From the NCBI RefSeq assembly GCF_017599305.1, contig NZ_JAGFWR010000001.1:310001-374000 (forward strand): 64,000 nucleotides of DNA. Reading direction: 5' to 3'. The translations under genes and the position numbers were made by a program. This DNA comes from Micromonospora antibiotica. Its GTDB lineage: Bacteria > Actinomycetota > Actinomycetes > Mycobacteriales > Micromonosporaceae. The notes beneath the pieces are model-generated. The model was not told the origin of the DNA. It searched no databases and saw only the letters and a list, made by a program, of their open reading frames with translations. This document shows positions 35,500 through 44,708 of the stretch, one piece after another. Within the stretch, counting starts at the first letter, position 1. Each line of letters opens with the position of its first letter.

Positions 35500-38124
35500 A
35501 TGACCCCGGATCATGATCACTCGCCCGGCGTGGGTGGTCGTACCCCGATCGGGGAGCTGGTGCGGTCCCACCGCCTGGCCGCCGGTCTCACCCAGGTCGA
35601 CCTGGCGCAGCGGGCCGGGGTCGGCGTGCGGACGGTCCGTGACCTGGAACGCGGCCGGTCGCACCGGCCGCAACGCACCACCACCGAGCTGATCGCCGGG
35701 GCGCTCGGCCTGACCGGCCAGGCCCGGGCCGGCTTCCTGGCCAGCGCCCGTGGCCAGGCCCTCCCCGCCCCGACCGACCCGGGTGGCGGCGGCCCGCCGC
35801 ACCGACCTGTCGTCGGCACCGTCCTGCGGGACCTCGACCTGCCGGGTACGCCGATGGCGCTCCCCCCGGCGGTCGAGCTGATCGGCCGGGAACGGGAGCT
35901 GACCGAGCTGACCGGGCTGCTCACCGGCGACGGCTGGCCCCCGGTGCTGAGCCTGGTCGGCCTGGCCGGGGTGGGCAAGACCGCGCTCGCCCTGGCCGTG
36001 GCGCACGCGGTGGCGCACGCCCACCCCGGCGGGGTGGCCGGCGTGCTGGTCGGCACCGGCTCCGACGGCAACGACGTGCTCTCCGCGGCCTGCGCGGTGC
36101 TCGGCGCGGCCCGGCTCGCCGAGTTGGCCGCCCGGCTCCGGGGCTGCCCGGCGCTGCTGCTGGTCGACGCGGTCGAGCGGGCCCCCGACCCGGTGGCCGA
36201 GGTGCTGCACCTGCTCGTCGCGGCGGTACCCACCCTGCGGGTGGTGGTGACCGGACGACACCCGGTCGGCATCCCCGGTGAACTCGTCCGCCCGGTGGCC
36301 CCGCTGGAGGTGCCCCCGGCCGACGTGGTCGACCCGGCCGAGCTGGCCCGCTGGCCGGCGGCGGCCCTGTTCACCACCCGACTGACCCGGGTCCGCCCCG
36401 AACCGCCCGGCCCCGACGAGCTGCCCGCCCTCACCGCGCTGGTACGCCGGCTCGACGGCCTGCCGTTGGCGATCGAGCTGATGGCGGCCCGTGGGCGGAT
36501 TCTCGACCTGCCCGAACTGCTCGACCGGTACGGCGACCGGGTGCTCGACCTGGCCGGCCCGGAACTCGGCGGGCGGGGTTGGGAGGCCGCGCCATCGGGT
36601 CGTACCGGCGAACCGGCCCGCACGGCGGTGGCGGTGACCCTGCGGGAGGCGGTGGCCACCAGCTACCGGCTGCTCGACGACGGCGAACAGGCCGCCCTGC
36701 GTCGACTCTCGGTCTTCGCCAACCGGTGGTCGGTGGAGCTGGCCGAGGAGCTGCTCGCCGACGACGTCGACCCGGATCCGGCGACGGTGGTCGATCCGGT
36801 GCCCCTGCTCGACCGGCTGGTCGAGTTGGGCCTGCTCAGCGTCCGGGGTACCGGGTCGCTGCGGTTCCGCCTGCTCGACGCGGTCCGCGAGTACGCCGTC
36901 GAGCAGGCCGCCGGCCGGGGGGAGTTGACCGCCGTACGACGCCGGCACGCGGTGGTGATCACCCGGCTGGTGACCCGTACCGCGCCGGATCTGGTCGGCG
37001 CGCGACAGCCCGCGGCCGCCCGCCGGCTCGACGAGGCGACCGGGGACATCGGCGCGGCCCTGGCGCACGCCGCCGGGGACGACCCGGTCACCGCGCTGCG
37101 GTTGGCGGCCCGACTGACCCGCTGGTGGCGGATGCGGGGGCGGGACGTCAGCGGTCGGCAGTGGCTGCGGCGGCTGCTCGCGGACCCGCGTACCGCCGAT
37201 GCCGATCCGGTCCTGCGGGCGTGGGCGCTGCTCGGGGTGGCCCGGCTCGCCGCCGAGCACGGCGCTGCGGCACAGGAACTGTCCGCCGCCCGCGCCGCGC
37301 TCGTGGTGCTCGCCGGCCGGGCCGACGTGGCCGGTGAACTGACGGCACGGATCGTGCTCGGCACCCTGCTGGTCGCCACCGGGGGCTACGACGAGGCGGC
37401 CGAACAGGCGCACGCGGTGCTGACCCTGGCCACCCGGCACGGCCGGACCCGGGACATGGCCGTCGCCCAGCACCAGCTGACCTGGCACGAGATCCGCCTC
37501 GGTGACCTGCCGGCCGCCCGACGTCGACTTGCCGCGGTGGACCGGCTGGCGGCCCAGTGCGGGGAGCCCCGGCTGCGCCTGCTGGCCCGCGCCGACCTGG
37601 CCGAGGTGGCCCGGTTGGAGGGCCGGCACGGCGACGCGGTGGAGCAGGGTCGGCGGGTGGTCGCCGCTTTGGTCGGGGTGGGGGACCCGGGGCACCGACG
37701 GCGGGTGCTCGGCACGGTGGGCCTGGCGCTGGCCCGGTCGGGCCGGGTGGACGAGGCGGCCGAGGTCCTGGCCGAGCTGCGCTGCGACGGTCGTCCGGGC
37801 CCGTCCGGGACCCGGACGGCGGCGGAAGCGGGGACGGTGGTGGGTCGTCCGGCCGGGGGTGGGCCGGTCCGGGCGGAGGAGGGGGTGTGCGCGTTGATCG
37901 AGGGCACGATGGCGCTGCACCGGGGGGACCGGGAGCTGGCTGCGGAGTGGTTCGCGGTGGCGGTCGCCGCCGGGGAGCTCGGTCAGGACCGACGGGACGT
38001 GATCGAGGCGCTGGTCGGGCTGGCCGCGAGCACCGGTTCCGCCGAGGTGCGGCAGCGGTTGGCGCAGGTGTGCCGGCGCAGCGGCATCCGGCTGCTACCG
38101 GAGGAGGAGAACCTGCTGGCCTAG
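35500..38124 (+). CDS. XRE / NB-ARC (STAND) / helical-repeat transcriptional regulator
   Basis: 874 residues. HTH at ~16-75 (IGELVRSHRLAAGLTQVDLAQRAGVGVRTVRDLERG). NB-ARC ATPase: Walker A GLAGVGKTALA (~154-164), Walker B CPALLLVDAVE (~216-226), RVVVTGRHP sensor (~246-254), and GLPLAIELMAARGRIL, the GLPLA motif of the class. Then a winged-helix part (TSYRLLDDGEQAALRRLSVF) and TPR-like helical repeats to the end, one of which contains a low-complexity insert (GRPGPSGTRT). Such proteins are signal-gated activators, often near metabolite clusters; the ligand is unknown. ATG at 35500, just after a terminator. No obvious target next to it. Confidence 0.88.
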   Translation: MTPDHDHSPGVGGRTPIGELVRSHRLAAGLTQVDLAQRAGVGVRTVRDLERGRSHRPQRTTTELIAGALGLTGQARAGFLASARGQALPAPTDPGGGGPPHRPVVGTVLRDLDLPGTPMALPPAVELIGRERELTELTGLLTGDGWPPVLSLVGLAGVGKTALALAVAHAVAHAHPGGVAGVLVGTGSDGNDVLSAACAVLGAARLAELAARLRGCPALLLVDAVERAPDPVAEVLHLLVAAVPTLRVVVTGRHPVGIPGELVRPVAPLEVPPADVVDPAELARWPAAALFTTRLTRVRPEPPGPDELPALTALVRRLDGLPLAIELMAARGRILDLPELLDRYGDRVLDLAGPELGGRGWEAAPSGRTGEPARTAVAVTLREAVATSYRLLDDGEQAALRRLSVFANRWSVELAEELLADDVDPDPATVVDPVPLLDRLVELGLLSVRGTGSLRFRLLDAVREYAVEQAAGRGELTAVRRRHAVVITRLVTRTAPDLVGARQPAAARRLDEATGDIGAALAHAAGDDPVTALRLAARLTRWWRMRGRDVSGRQWLRRLLADPRTADADPVLRAWALLGVARLAAEHGAAAQELSAARAALVVLAGRADVAGELTARIVLGTLLVATGGYDEAAEQAHAVLTLATRHGRTRDMAVAQHQLTWHEIRLGDLPAARRRLAAVDRLAAQCGEPRLRLLARADLAEVARLEGRHGDAVEQGRRVVAALVGVGDPGHRRRVLGTVGLALARSGRVDEAAEVLAELRCDGRPGPSGTRTAAEAGTVVGRPAGGGPVRAEEGVCALIEGTMALHRGDRELAAEWFAVAVAAGELGQDRRDVIEALVGLAASTGSAEVRQRLAQVCRRSGIRLLPEEENLLA

Positions 38125-38182
38125 GTGTGGGAACGCCCGTCGGCCGAGGCGCAGGAAAGCCCGTCGGTCGAGGTGCGGGGGT

Positions 38183-38234
38183 GGCGCGAGCGAACAAGCC
38201 CCCTGGTCAAACCCCTCGCTCAATCGCTCGCGCC
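38183..38234. repeat. Long imperfect hairpin between converging STAND and MarR genes
   Basis: GGCGCGAGCGA (38183-38193) pairs exactly with TCGCTCGCGCC (38224-38234); outside it GGGGGTG and CACCCCC can extend the stem past a small bulge. The loop is 30 bases. Position 58 bases after the stop suggests termination. The 255-base gap (38125-38379) holds no gene. Confidence 0.6.
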
Positions 38235-38379
38235 GGCACCCCCCGGTGCTCCCCCCGCGCGATGAAGGCTAGCCAGCCGGGACATCCGATTTGTGGGGAT
38301 CGGCGAGTGTGCGTCCGGTGGGTCGGACGGGTTCTGCCGCTTTTTCTGCCGGTGGGTCGCCCGGGTCCCTGTGGGCGGG

Positions 38380-38886
38380 TCAGCAGGCGGACGCCGGCTC
38401 GTCGGTGGGTGCCTGGTCGGTGCTGCCGGCCGTCGCCCCCGGGTGGACGGCGTCGCGTACCCGGCGCAGCCCGTCCAGCATCGCGGCCAGGGTCTCGGGT
38501 TCGAGCTGGCCGGTGAACCACTGCTCGATGATCCGCAGGTGACCCGGCAGGGTCTCGTCCAGCCGCTGCATGCCGGCCGGCGTGACCACCGCGTACGAGC
38601 TGCGCCGGTCGGACGGGCAGGCGCGACGGCGGAGCAGCCCGTCGCGTTCCATCCGGTCCACCACCCGGGTGACGCCGCTGGTGGACAGGGAGGTCTGGGC
38701 GGCGAGGTCGGTCATCCGCAGCTGGTTGCCCGGCGAGCGGGCCAGGCGCATCAGCACCTCGAACTCGACTGCGGAGAGGTCGTGCTCCTCGTACTGCGCG
38801 GTGAACCGGGCGGTGAGCCCGGCGTGCGCCTCGACCAGGAGGCCGACGGCGGTGATCCGGGGGTCGTCGAACACGTTTTCGTTCAC
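38380..38886 (-). CDS. MarR-family transcriptional regulator
   Basis: 168 residues. Winged-helix core: SAVEFEVLMRLARSPGNQLRMTDLAAQTSLSTSGVTRVVDRMERDGLLRR, then the wing ACPSDRRSSYAVVTPAG. The dimer helices lie at both ends; the last ~15 residues are a polar tail. No conserved redox Cys of the OhrR type. Divergent from the YceI gene across 101 bases with a strong promoter toward YceI, so it probably represses that gene and itself. Confidence 0.92.
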   Translation of the reverse strand: MNENVFDDPRITAVGLLVEAHAGLTARFTAQYEEHDLSAVEFEVLMRLARSPGNQLRMTDLAAQTSLSTSGVTRVVDRMERDGLLRRRACPSDRRSSYAVVTPAGMQRLDETLPGHLRIIEQWFTGQLEPETLAAMLDGLRRVRDAVHPGATAGSTDQAPTDEPASAC

Positions 38887-38905
38887 CAGACCATCCTAAC
38901 AGTGC

Positions 38906-38936
38906 TTGACACGGGGAATATTGCTGTGGCTATAGT
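38906..38936 (+). promoter_or_regulatory. Strong promoter for the YceI gene
   Basis: TTGACA (38906-38911, consensus -35) and TATAGT (38931-38936) with a 19-base spacer, in a markedly AT-rich patch. The -10 is 52 bases before the YceI start. Repeated TTGCT motifs near and downstream of the -10 may be MarR half-sites, but no clean palindrome was found. Confidence 0.65.
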
Positions 38937-38987
38937 TGCTCAGGCAGTCGTTGGGCTACTAAACAATCTTCCCCGGAGGGCAGTTAC

Positions 38988-39566
38988 ATGACCAGCACCG
39001 AGTCGGTTACCCGCGACTGGGACGGCCTGACCATTCCCGCCGCCGGCACCTACCTGCTGGACGCCGCGCACAAGCGGGTGGGCTTCGTCGCCCGGCACAT
39101 GATGGTCAGCAAGGTACGCGGCGAGTTCGCCGACGCGACCGCCACCATCACCGTCGCCGAGGACCCGTTGCAGTCCGCGGTCACCGCCACCATCCAGGCG
39201 GCCAGCATCAACACCGCCCAGGCGGACCGGGACGGCCACCTGCGCAGCCCCGAGTTCCTCGACGTCGAGCAGTTCCCGACGCTGGAGTACCGCAGCACCG
39301 CCGTGAAGTCGCACGACGGCAACGAGTTCGTCCTGCTCGGTGACCTGACCATCAAGGGTGTCACCCGTCAGGTCGAGCTGGAGGTCGAGTTCGAGGGCGT
39401 CGGCCGCACCCCGTTCGGCACCGACGTGTTCGGCTTCACCGCCAGCACCGAGATCGACCGTGAGGAATTCGGCCTGACCTGGAACGTCGCCCTGGAGACC
39501 GGTGGCGTGCTGGTCGGCAAGAAGATCAAGATCGAGATCGAGGGCGAGGCCATCCGGCAGGCCTGA
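38988..39566 (+). CDS. YceI family lipocalin-like protein
   Basis: 192 residues forming the YceI beta-barrel, which binds isoprenoid or other long hydrophobic molecules. Signature strands: AGTYLLDAAHKRVGFVARHMMVSKVRGEFADATATI at the start, SPEFLDVEQFPTLEYRSTAV, then GDLTIKGVTRQVELEVEF and DREEFGLTWNVALETGGVLVG, the conserved end. No signal peptide, so cytosolic. In several actinobacteria YceI genes are paired with MarR regulators and respond to stress or quinone-like compounds. ATG with GGAGGG upstream. Ends at a strong terminator. Confidence 0.93.
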   Translation: MTSTESVTRDWDGLTIPAAGTYLLDAAHKRVGFVARHMMVSKVRGEFADATATITVAEDPLQSAVTATIQAASINTAQADRDGHLRSPEFLDVEQFPTLEYRSTAVKSHDGNEFVLLGDLTIKGVTRQVELEVEFEGVGRTPFGTDVFGFTASTEIDREEFGLTWNVALETGGVLVGKKIKIEIEGEAIRQA

Positions 39567-39579
39567 GCCACCCCGTTCC

Positions 39580-39610
39580 CGGGCCCCCGCTCTCCACGAG
39601 CGGGGGCCCG
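39580..39610 (+). terminator. Terminator after yceI
   Basis: GGGCCCCCGCTC (39581-39592) and GAGCGGGGGCCC (39598-39609) with a TCCAC loop; one more C-G pair outside. Stem begins 14 bases after the stop. Confidence 0.8.
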
Positions 39611-39804
39611 ACGCGTACGGGTGTGGATTGTCACTGACCGGCGACGGCGCTTCCCGGTGCCGGGGCGACGGCGGCGGGGTAGAGAAGGCGGCAAGCGCAT
39701 ACCCGGTGGGCACTGGCCCCGGCGCGTGGGCGCTCTTACCGTTGTGGTTCACACTGCGCACCGGGACGCTCACCGTCCCGGGCGTCTCACGCCGGGAGGA
39801 AACA

Positions 39805-41283
39805 ATGGGTAGGGACGTCGAGCAGGGCGCCTTCTCCCGGGAGGACCGGATCCGCTACCGGCAGAAGGTACGGCGGTGCCTGGACGTCTTCGCGTTGATG
39901 CTCGACGACTTCGGCTTCGACGCCGACCGGCCGATGACCGGCCTGGAGATCGAGCTCAACCTGATGGACCCGGACGCCGAACCGGCGATGCGCAACGACG
40001 AGATCCTCGCCGCGATCGCCGACCCGCTCTTCCAGACCGAGCTGGGACAGTTCAACCTGGAGCTGAACGCGGCACCCCGGCTGATCGAGGGGGCCGGGTT
40101 CGCCAACTACGAGACCGACCTGCGCAGCAGCCTGGACCGGGCCGACGAGCGGGCGGCCAAGTCGGACGCCCGGATCGTCATGGTCGGCATCCTGCCCACC
40201 CTGACCGAGCAGCACCTGGTGGCCGACAACCTCTCCACCAACGAGCGCTACCGGGTGCTCAACGACCAGATCGTCGGTGCCCGGGGCGAGGACATCGAGC
40301 TGGACATCCGGGGGGTGGAGCAGCTCCGGACGCACACCGACTCGATCGTCCCCGAGGCCGCCTGCACCAGCCTCCAGTTCCACCTCCAGGTGGCCCCGGA
40401 CAGCTTCGCCGACTACTGGAACGCCTCCCAGGCCATCGCCGGTGTCCAGGTCGCGGTGGGCGCGAACTCGCCGTTCCTCTACGGCCGGCAACTGTGGGCC
40501 GAAACCCGGATCGCGCTGTTCCAGCAGGCCACCGATACCCGCCCGGACGAGCTGAAGGCCCAGGGGGTACGCCCCCGGGTGTGGTTCGGTGAACGCTGGA
40601 TCACCTCGATCTTCGACCTGTTCGAGGAGAACGTCAGGTACTTCCCGCCACTGCTGCCGATCTGCGCCGACGAGGACCCGGTCGAGGTGCTGCACGGTGG
40701 CGGCGTCCCGCAGCTGTCCGAGCTGCGGTTGCACAACGGCACCGTCTACCGCTGGAACCGCCCGGTGTACGACATCATGAACGGCCGTCCGCACCTGCGG
40801 GTGGAGAACCGGGTCCTGCCGGCCGGCCCGACCGTGGTCGACATGCTGGCCAACGCCGCCTTCTACTTCGGGTTGGCGCGCGGGCTGGCCGAGTCGGACC
40901 GGCCGATCTGGAGCCAGCTCACCTTCAGCTCCGCCGAGGAGAACTTCCACGCCGCCGCCCGACGGGGCATGGACGCGGTGCTGCACTGGCCCCGGCTCGG
41001 CGAGGTGCCGGTCACCAAGCTGGTCCTCGACACCCTGCTGCCGAAGGCGGCCGTCGGGTTGGACCGGTTCGGTGTCGCCCCCACCGAGCGGGACCGCCTG
41101 CTCGGCATCATCGAGCAGCGCTGCCGTACCGGCCGCAACGGCGCGGTCTGGCAGACCGAGACGGTGTGGGCCGCGCAACGGCACCGCAACCTGGACCGGG
41201 ACGCGGCGCTGCACCACATGGCCAACCGGTACGCCGAGCTGCAACGCAGTAACGAGCCGGTGCACACCTGGCCGGTCGACTGA
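39805..41283 (+). CDS. Glutamate-cysteine ligase family protein (COG2170-like)
   Basis: 492 residues. Carboxylate-amine ligase fold of the GCS2 group: TGLEIELNLMDPDAEPAM near the N-terminus (first metal-binding Glu), LGQFNLELNAAPRLIEG (metal acids), STNERYRVLNDQIVGARG, TSLQFHLQVAPDSFADYWNASQAIAG, FLYGRQLWAETRIALF and RVENRVLPAGPTVVDMLANAAFYFGLARG. Members ligate Glu to Cys or to another amine using ATP; the product here is not evident, and mycothiol producers do not need glutathione, so ergothioneine-type (EgtA) or another gamma-glutamyl compound is possible. ATG with GGGAGGAAACA upstream. Single gene. Confidence 0.85.
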   Translation: MGRDVEQGAFSREDRIRYRQKVRRCLDVFALMLDDFGFDADRPMTGLEIELNLMDPDAEPAMRNDEILAAIADPLFQTELGQFNLELNAAPRLIEGAGFANYETDLRSSLDRADERAAKSDARIVMVGILPTLTEQHLVADNLSTNERYRVLNDQIVGARGEDIELDIRGVEQLRTHTDSIVPEAACTSLQFHLQVAPDSFADYWNASQAIAGVQVAVGANSPFLYGRQLWAETRIALFQQATDTRPDELKAQGVRPRVWFGERWITSIFDLFEENVRYFPPLLPICADEDPVEVLHGGGVPQLSELRLHNGTVYRWNRPVYDIMNGRPHLRVENRVLPAGPTVVDMLANAAFYFGLARGLAESDRPIWSQLTFSSAEENFHAAARRGMDAVLHWPRLGEVPVTKLVLDTLLPKAAVGLDRFGVAPTERDRLLGIIEQRCRTGRNGAVWQTETVWAAQRHRNLDRDAALHHMANRYAELQRSNEPVHTWPVD

Positions 41284-41306
41284 CCCCCTTCATCCCGCCT
41301 GCCCTT

Positions 41307-41353
41307 TTCCGCCCTGCCCCACCCCTTCCGCCCTGCCCCACCCCTTCCGCCCT
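41307..41353. repeat. 19-bp tandem repeat, two and a half copies
   Basis: TTCCGCCCTGCCCCACCCC occurs at 41307-41325 and 41326-41344 exactly, then 9 bases of a third copy. It lies in the 298-base space between the glutamate-cysteine ligase-like gene and a converging membrane protein gene; the strand is extremely pyrimidine-rich. No gene is visible in this space. Confidence 0.85.
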
Positions 41354-41581
41354 TCCCTCGACGCAGCGTTGCCCAGGTCGGCGACGGCGGGTCGGCGGAG
41401 ACCGTTTACCGCGAAGGGCGTATGCCTGGCTGGCATATTCATGCCGCAATGTCATACCTGCTTCGCCTGACGGTGTGTCGCGACGCCGGATGGGTGTGTG
41501 CCGCCGACGCGGGAGGGCGGTGCCCGACGAGTCGGAGGGCCGGGCGAGACGCGGCCCGGAGAGGGCCGGCATCCGGGAAGG

Positions 41582-42967
41582 TCAGGGGGTGCGGCGTCCG
41601 GGGCGGGGCCGGGGCACGGCGGGTGGGTCCGCCGGCAGGCTGGCCGGCGACCCGGGGTCCTGCTCCGGAGACCCACTGGCCGGCAACCCGCCGGTCGGAG
41701 ACCCACCGGCTGGCAGCCCACCGGCCGGCGGAGCCGTCGGGGCGGCCCGACCCCGGCGGACCGGCCGGGCCCGTCCCACCGCCGAGGGCGTCGGCTCCCC
41801 ACCCGGGGCGTCGGTCGGGGTGGCCGGGGGGTCCGCCGGGGCGGCCGTGGGATCAGCACGGGTGTCCGGGTCGACACGGGCGCCCACGTCGGCCCGAGCG
41901 CCCACGTCGGTGCGGGCGTCCTGGTTGGCCCGCGCGTGCAGGTCCGCAGGGACGCCCAGGTCCGTAGGGGCGTCCACGTCGGCGCGGGCGTCCGGATCGG
42001 ACGGTGGGACCGGATGGGTGTCGGCCGGCCGGTCGTCCAGCTCGCCGGTGCGGGGGTGCGGTACGGATGCCGTCCGCGCGGCGGCACGCCGCTCGGCCCG
42101 CTGGGCGAGCGAGGCCACCAGCACCGACCCGGCCGCCCCGACGATGACCGCGTACGGCGCGACGAGGTGGGCCGAGACCTGGGCCGGCGAGATCGTGGCC
42201 AGCCGGGGGACGGCGAGGAAGTAGGCGACGGCGACGAGCAGCGGGCCGGCGGCACCGGAGACCACCGCACCGAGTCGCAGCTCCGCCCTACGGGCGGCCC
42301 GCCGGGCGGCCAACGCGCCGATCAGCAGCGCCGAGCCGAGGGCGAGCAAAGCTCCCGGCCAGTAGAGGTGGTCCCGCAACCAGAAGCGGGGGCTGTCCTG
42401 GGCGATCTGCCAGATGCCGAGTTGGGCGCTGGTCAGCCCCCGTCCGGCGAGCACCCCGTCGACGACGGAGACCACGGCCAGCAACCAGAGCCAGCCGACG
42501 GTGGCGGTCACGTTCGTCGCCGCGGCCCGGGAGTGCAGCGTCCACACCGCCACCACCAGCCCGATGAGTACGCCGACCCCGGCGTATCCGGCCGCGACGG
42601 TCTGCGGCGAGAAGGTGTCCGGCACGGAGGCGGCCCGGGACGGCACCGCGACCAGCAGCACGGTGATCAACGCGCCGACCGCGCCCGCCACCGCGAGGGT
42701 GACCCGGTGCAGGGCGCCGCCGGTCTCGACGTCCGTACCGCGTTCGTGCAGCCGCTGGGCGCAGACCGCCCCGCCGACGGTGGAGACGGCGGCGATCCAG
42801 GTCGCCCAGGCGAGACTGGCGAACCAGGACGGCTCGGTGGCCCCGACGTCGACCGGTGCCCAGTTGATGATGCCCAGGCCGTAGCCGAAGCCCAGTTGCG
42901 CGGCACCCACGCCGGCGGCGACGCCCACCGCCGTGAGCACCGATCCTCCCCAGCTCCGTCCCGCCAT
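41582..42967 (-). CDS. Multi-pass membrane protein with long repetitive Asp/Ala/Pro tail
   Basis: 461 residues. Residues 1-~290 carry about eight hydrophobic helices (for example SVLTAVGVAAGVGAAQLGFG, AVAGAVGALITVLLVAVPS, NVTATVGWLWLLAVVSVVDG, PLLVAVAYFLAVPRLATI). The last ~150 residues are low complexity with degenerate repeats around ARADVGARVDPDTRADP, then Gly/Pro-rich to the end. No family recognised with certainty. ATG at 42967; the frame continues far upstream only as a shadow of the PASTA gene. Divergent from the first PASTA gene at 43080 (112 bases apart), suggesting a shared envelope role. Confidence 0.75.
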   Translation of the reverse strand: MAGRSWGGSVLTAVGVAAGVGAAQLGFGYGLGIINWAPVDVGATEPSWFASLAWATWIAAVSTVGGAVCAQRLHERGTDVETGGALHRVTLAVAGAVGALITVLLVAVPSRAASVPDTFSPQTVAAGYAGVGVLIGLVVAVWTLHSRAAATNVTATVGWLWLLAVVSVVDGVLAGRGLTSAQLGIWQIAQDSPRFWLRDHLYWPGALLALGSALLIGALAARRAARRAELRLGAVVSGAAGPLLVAVAYFLAVPRLATISPAQVSAHLVAPYAVIVGAAGSVLVASLAQRAERRAAARTASVPHPRTGELDDRPADTHPVPPSDPDARADVDAPTDLGVPADLHARANQDARTDVGARADVGARVDPDTRADPTAAPADPPATPTDAPGGEPTPSAVGRARPVRRGRAAPTAPPAGGLPAGGSPTGGLPASGSPEQDPGSPASLPADPPAVPRPRPGRRTP

Positions 42968-43079
42968 GCCGGGACTGTAGCGTCCCCTGGTCGGGGCGGC
43001 GAGTCGGACGAGCGGCGGAGCACGGCCGGTGACCGGTGGGCAGCGGCCGGTACCGTCTCGGGGACGAGGCGGGAGCGGC

Positions 43080-43754
43080 ATGGACGACGAGTACACCGAA
43101 CAGGACACTACGGAACGCGACCGGCCCGGCCGGGGCAGGCTGCTGCTCGGCGGCACCCTGGCGACGGTGCTGCTGGCCGCCGTCGGTGGCACCGTCGGGT
43201 GGGTGCTGGCCGACCCCGGTACCCCCGACACGGGGGCCAACCCGGCGGCGGGCCCCGGACCGGCGAGCCCGTCCGCCGCACCGACCACCGTCCCGCCGAC
43301 CACCGCGCGGGCCACGACGCCCCCGCCGCCCGCCGCAACCAAGGGTGGCCTGACCGTGCCCCGGCTGGTCGGTCTCGATTTCGAGAAGGCGCGCGACGAA
43401 CTGCATGACCGCAAGCTCGGCTGGCGGCTGGTCTTCGGCACCGGCTCCGGGCGGACGGTGGTCCGTACCGTGCCCGCCCAGGACACCTCGGTCCGGCCGG
43501 GCACCACGGTGCGGGTCGAGGTCAGCGGGCCGGCCCCCGAGGTCGAGGTGCCGGACCTGGTCGGCGAGGACTGTTCGGACGCGGCTGACGAGCTGGGTGA
43601 CGTCGGCCTGTTCCCCCGGTATCCGACCGGGAACCGGGGCGAGGTCACCGCCCAGGTGCCGGCGGCCGACGCGACCGCGCACTGGAACGACGCGGTGGCG
43701 ATCTCCTGCGGTGACGGTCCGACGCCGACGGCCGAGGCGACGCCGACGGGGTAG
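43080..43754 (+). CDS. Single-pass membrane protein with two PASTA domains
   Basis: 224 residues. Short cytoplasmic N-terminus, one helix at ~21-43 (LLLGGTLATVLLAAVGGTVG), a Pro/Thr/Ala linker, then PASTA 1 (VPRLVGLDFEKARDELHDRK ... VRPGTTVRVEV) and PASTA 2 (VEVPDLVGEDCSDAADELG ... VAISCGDG) carrying two Cys that could form an extracytoplasmic disulfide. PASTA domains bind muropeptides or uncrosslinked peptidoglycan. No kinase or transpeptidase domain, unlike PknB or PBPs. ATG 43080 with GGGAGC upstream. The second PASTA gene follows 142 bases later on the same strand. Confidence 0.85.
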   Translation: MDDEYTEQDTTERDRPGRGRLLLGGTLATVLLAAVGGTVGWVLADPGTPDTGANPAAGPGPASPSAAPTTVPPTTARATTPPPPAATKGGLTVPRLVGLDFEKARDELHDRKLGWRLVFGTGSGRTVVRTVPAQDTSVRPGTTVRVEVSGPAPEVEVPDLVGEDCSDAADELGDVGLFPRYPTGNRGEVTAQVPAADATAHWNDAVAISCGDGPTPTAEATPTG

Positions 43755-43896
43755 GGGGCGGGTCGTCGCGTCCATCCCGGTGGATGGTGCCCCGGACCGT
43801 TACGTTGGGGGCCGAGGGCCACGACCGTCTGGCCGGCCGGGGAGACCGACCCCGGATCCGGGGCCTACCGCCCGCCAGGTGGCGAGAGGACGTGCG

Positions 43897-44631
43897 ATGA
43901 GCGACGACCGCCAGGAGCCACCCGCCGACGACGCGACCCGTCCCCTGCCGCCGGCACGACCGGGGGCCGGTGGGCCGCCCGACGCCACCGCCCGGCAGGA
44001 GCCGGCGGACGCGACCCGTCCGTTGCCGCCGGTCGGTGGCGGGCCGGCCGGTTCGCCGGTGTGGTCCGGGCGGGCCGGGGTGCCACCGCCGCGTCCGGAC
44101 GAGCCCCGGGAGCCGGCCGAGTGGTACGGCGAGGATCAGCGCGGCCGGCGCTGGTGGACGCCGATCCTGCTGGGCGTCCTCGGGTTGCTGCTGCTCGGGC
44201 TCGTCGGAGCAGGGATCTGGCTGGCCCTGCGGGCGGCGGATTCCCCGTCGGACGAGACACCGACCCCACCGCCGACCGCCCCGACCACGACCGCCCCGAC
44301 CCGTGCCCCGACGACGAGCGCGCCGACCACCGCAGCGCCGACGACTCCGCCGACCACCCCGCCGACGACCGGCCCCGCCGCCATCGCCGTGCCACCCCTG
44401 GTCGGGCTCTCCCAGGAGACCGCGGAGAACCTGCTGGGTCGACTCGGCCTGTCCGCCCGGGTACAGACGCGGGAGTCGGACCGGCCGGCCGGCACCGTCC
44501 TGTCCACCGACCCGGGGCAGGGTGAACTGGTGTCGCCGGGGGACGAGGTGACCCTGGTGGTGGCCGCCGAGCCGACGGCGTCGCCGACCGGGGCCGGCAC
44601 CGCCACGCCGACGGCCAGCCCCACCGGGTGA
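43897..44631 (+). CDS. Single-pass membrane protein with one PASTA domain
   Basis: 244 residues. Residues 1-~85 are a cytoplasmic, charged, Pro-rich region with two DATRPLPP repeats (a Thr-containing motif that Ser/Thr kinases could target). Membrane helix at ~89-110 (ILLGVLGLLLLGLVGAGIWLAL), a Thr/Pro-rich wall-spanning linker, then one PASTA domain (VPPLVGLSQETAENLLGRLG ... LVSPGDEVTLVV) and a TASPTG tail. Same plan as the neighbour at 43080 except for a longer cytoplasmic part. ATG with GAGAGGACGTGC upstream. Confidence 0.85.
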   Translation: MSDDRQEPPADDATRPLPPARPGAGGPPDATARQEPADATRPLPPVGGGPAGSPVWSGRAGVPPPRPDEPREPAEWYGEDQRGRRWWTPILLGVLGLLLLGLVGAGIWLALRAADSPSDETPTPPPTAPTTTAPTRAPTTSAPTTAAPTTPPTTPPTTGPAAIAVPPLVGLSQETAENLLGRLGLSARVQTRESDRPAGTVLSTDPGQGELVSPGDEVTLVVAAEPTASPTGAGTATPTASPTG

Positions 44632-44708
44632 CGGTTGCGCCGCCGGCCCGGGTCGACGTCCGTCGCCGCGCCACCCTGCCGTCTGGTGCCCACCGGGCCC
44701 GTCGGGGC

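Noticed and set aside
38260..38275. Possible biotin carrier motif (GCGATGAAG, Ala-Met-Lys)
   Set aside because: It is a chance occurrence in an intergenic hairpin region, followed by a stop two codons later.
41582..43822. 746-residue minus-strand frame joining the membrane protein to the region opposite the PASTA gene
   Set aside because: Only the part below 42967 has helices and a sensible start; the upstream part mirrors the plus-strand PASTA gene.
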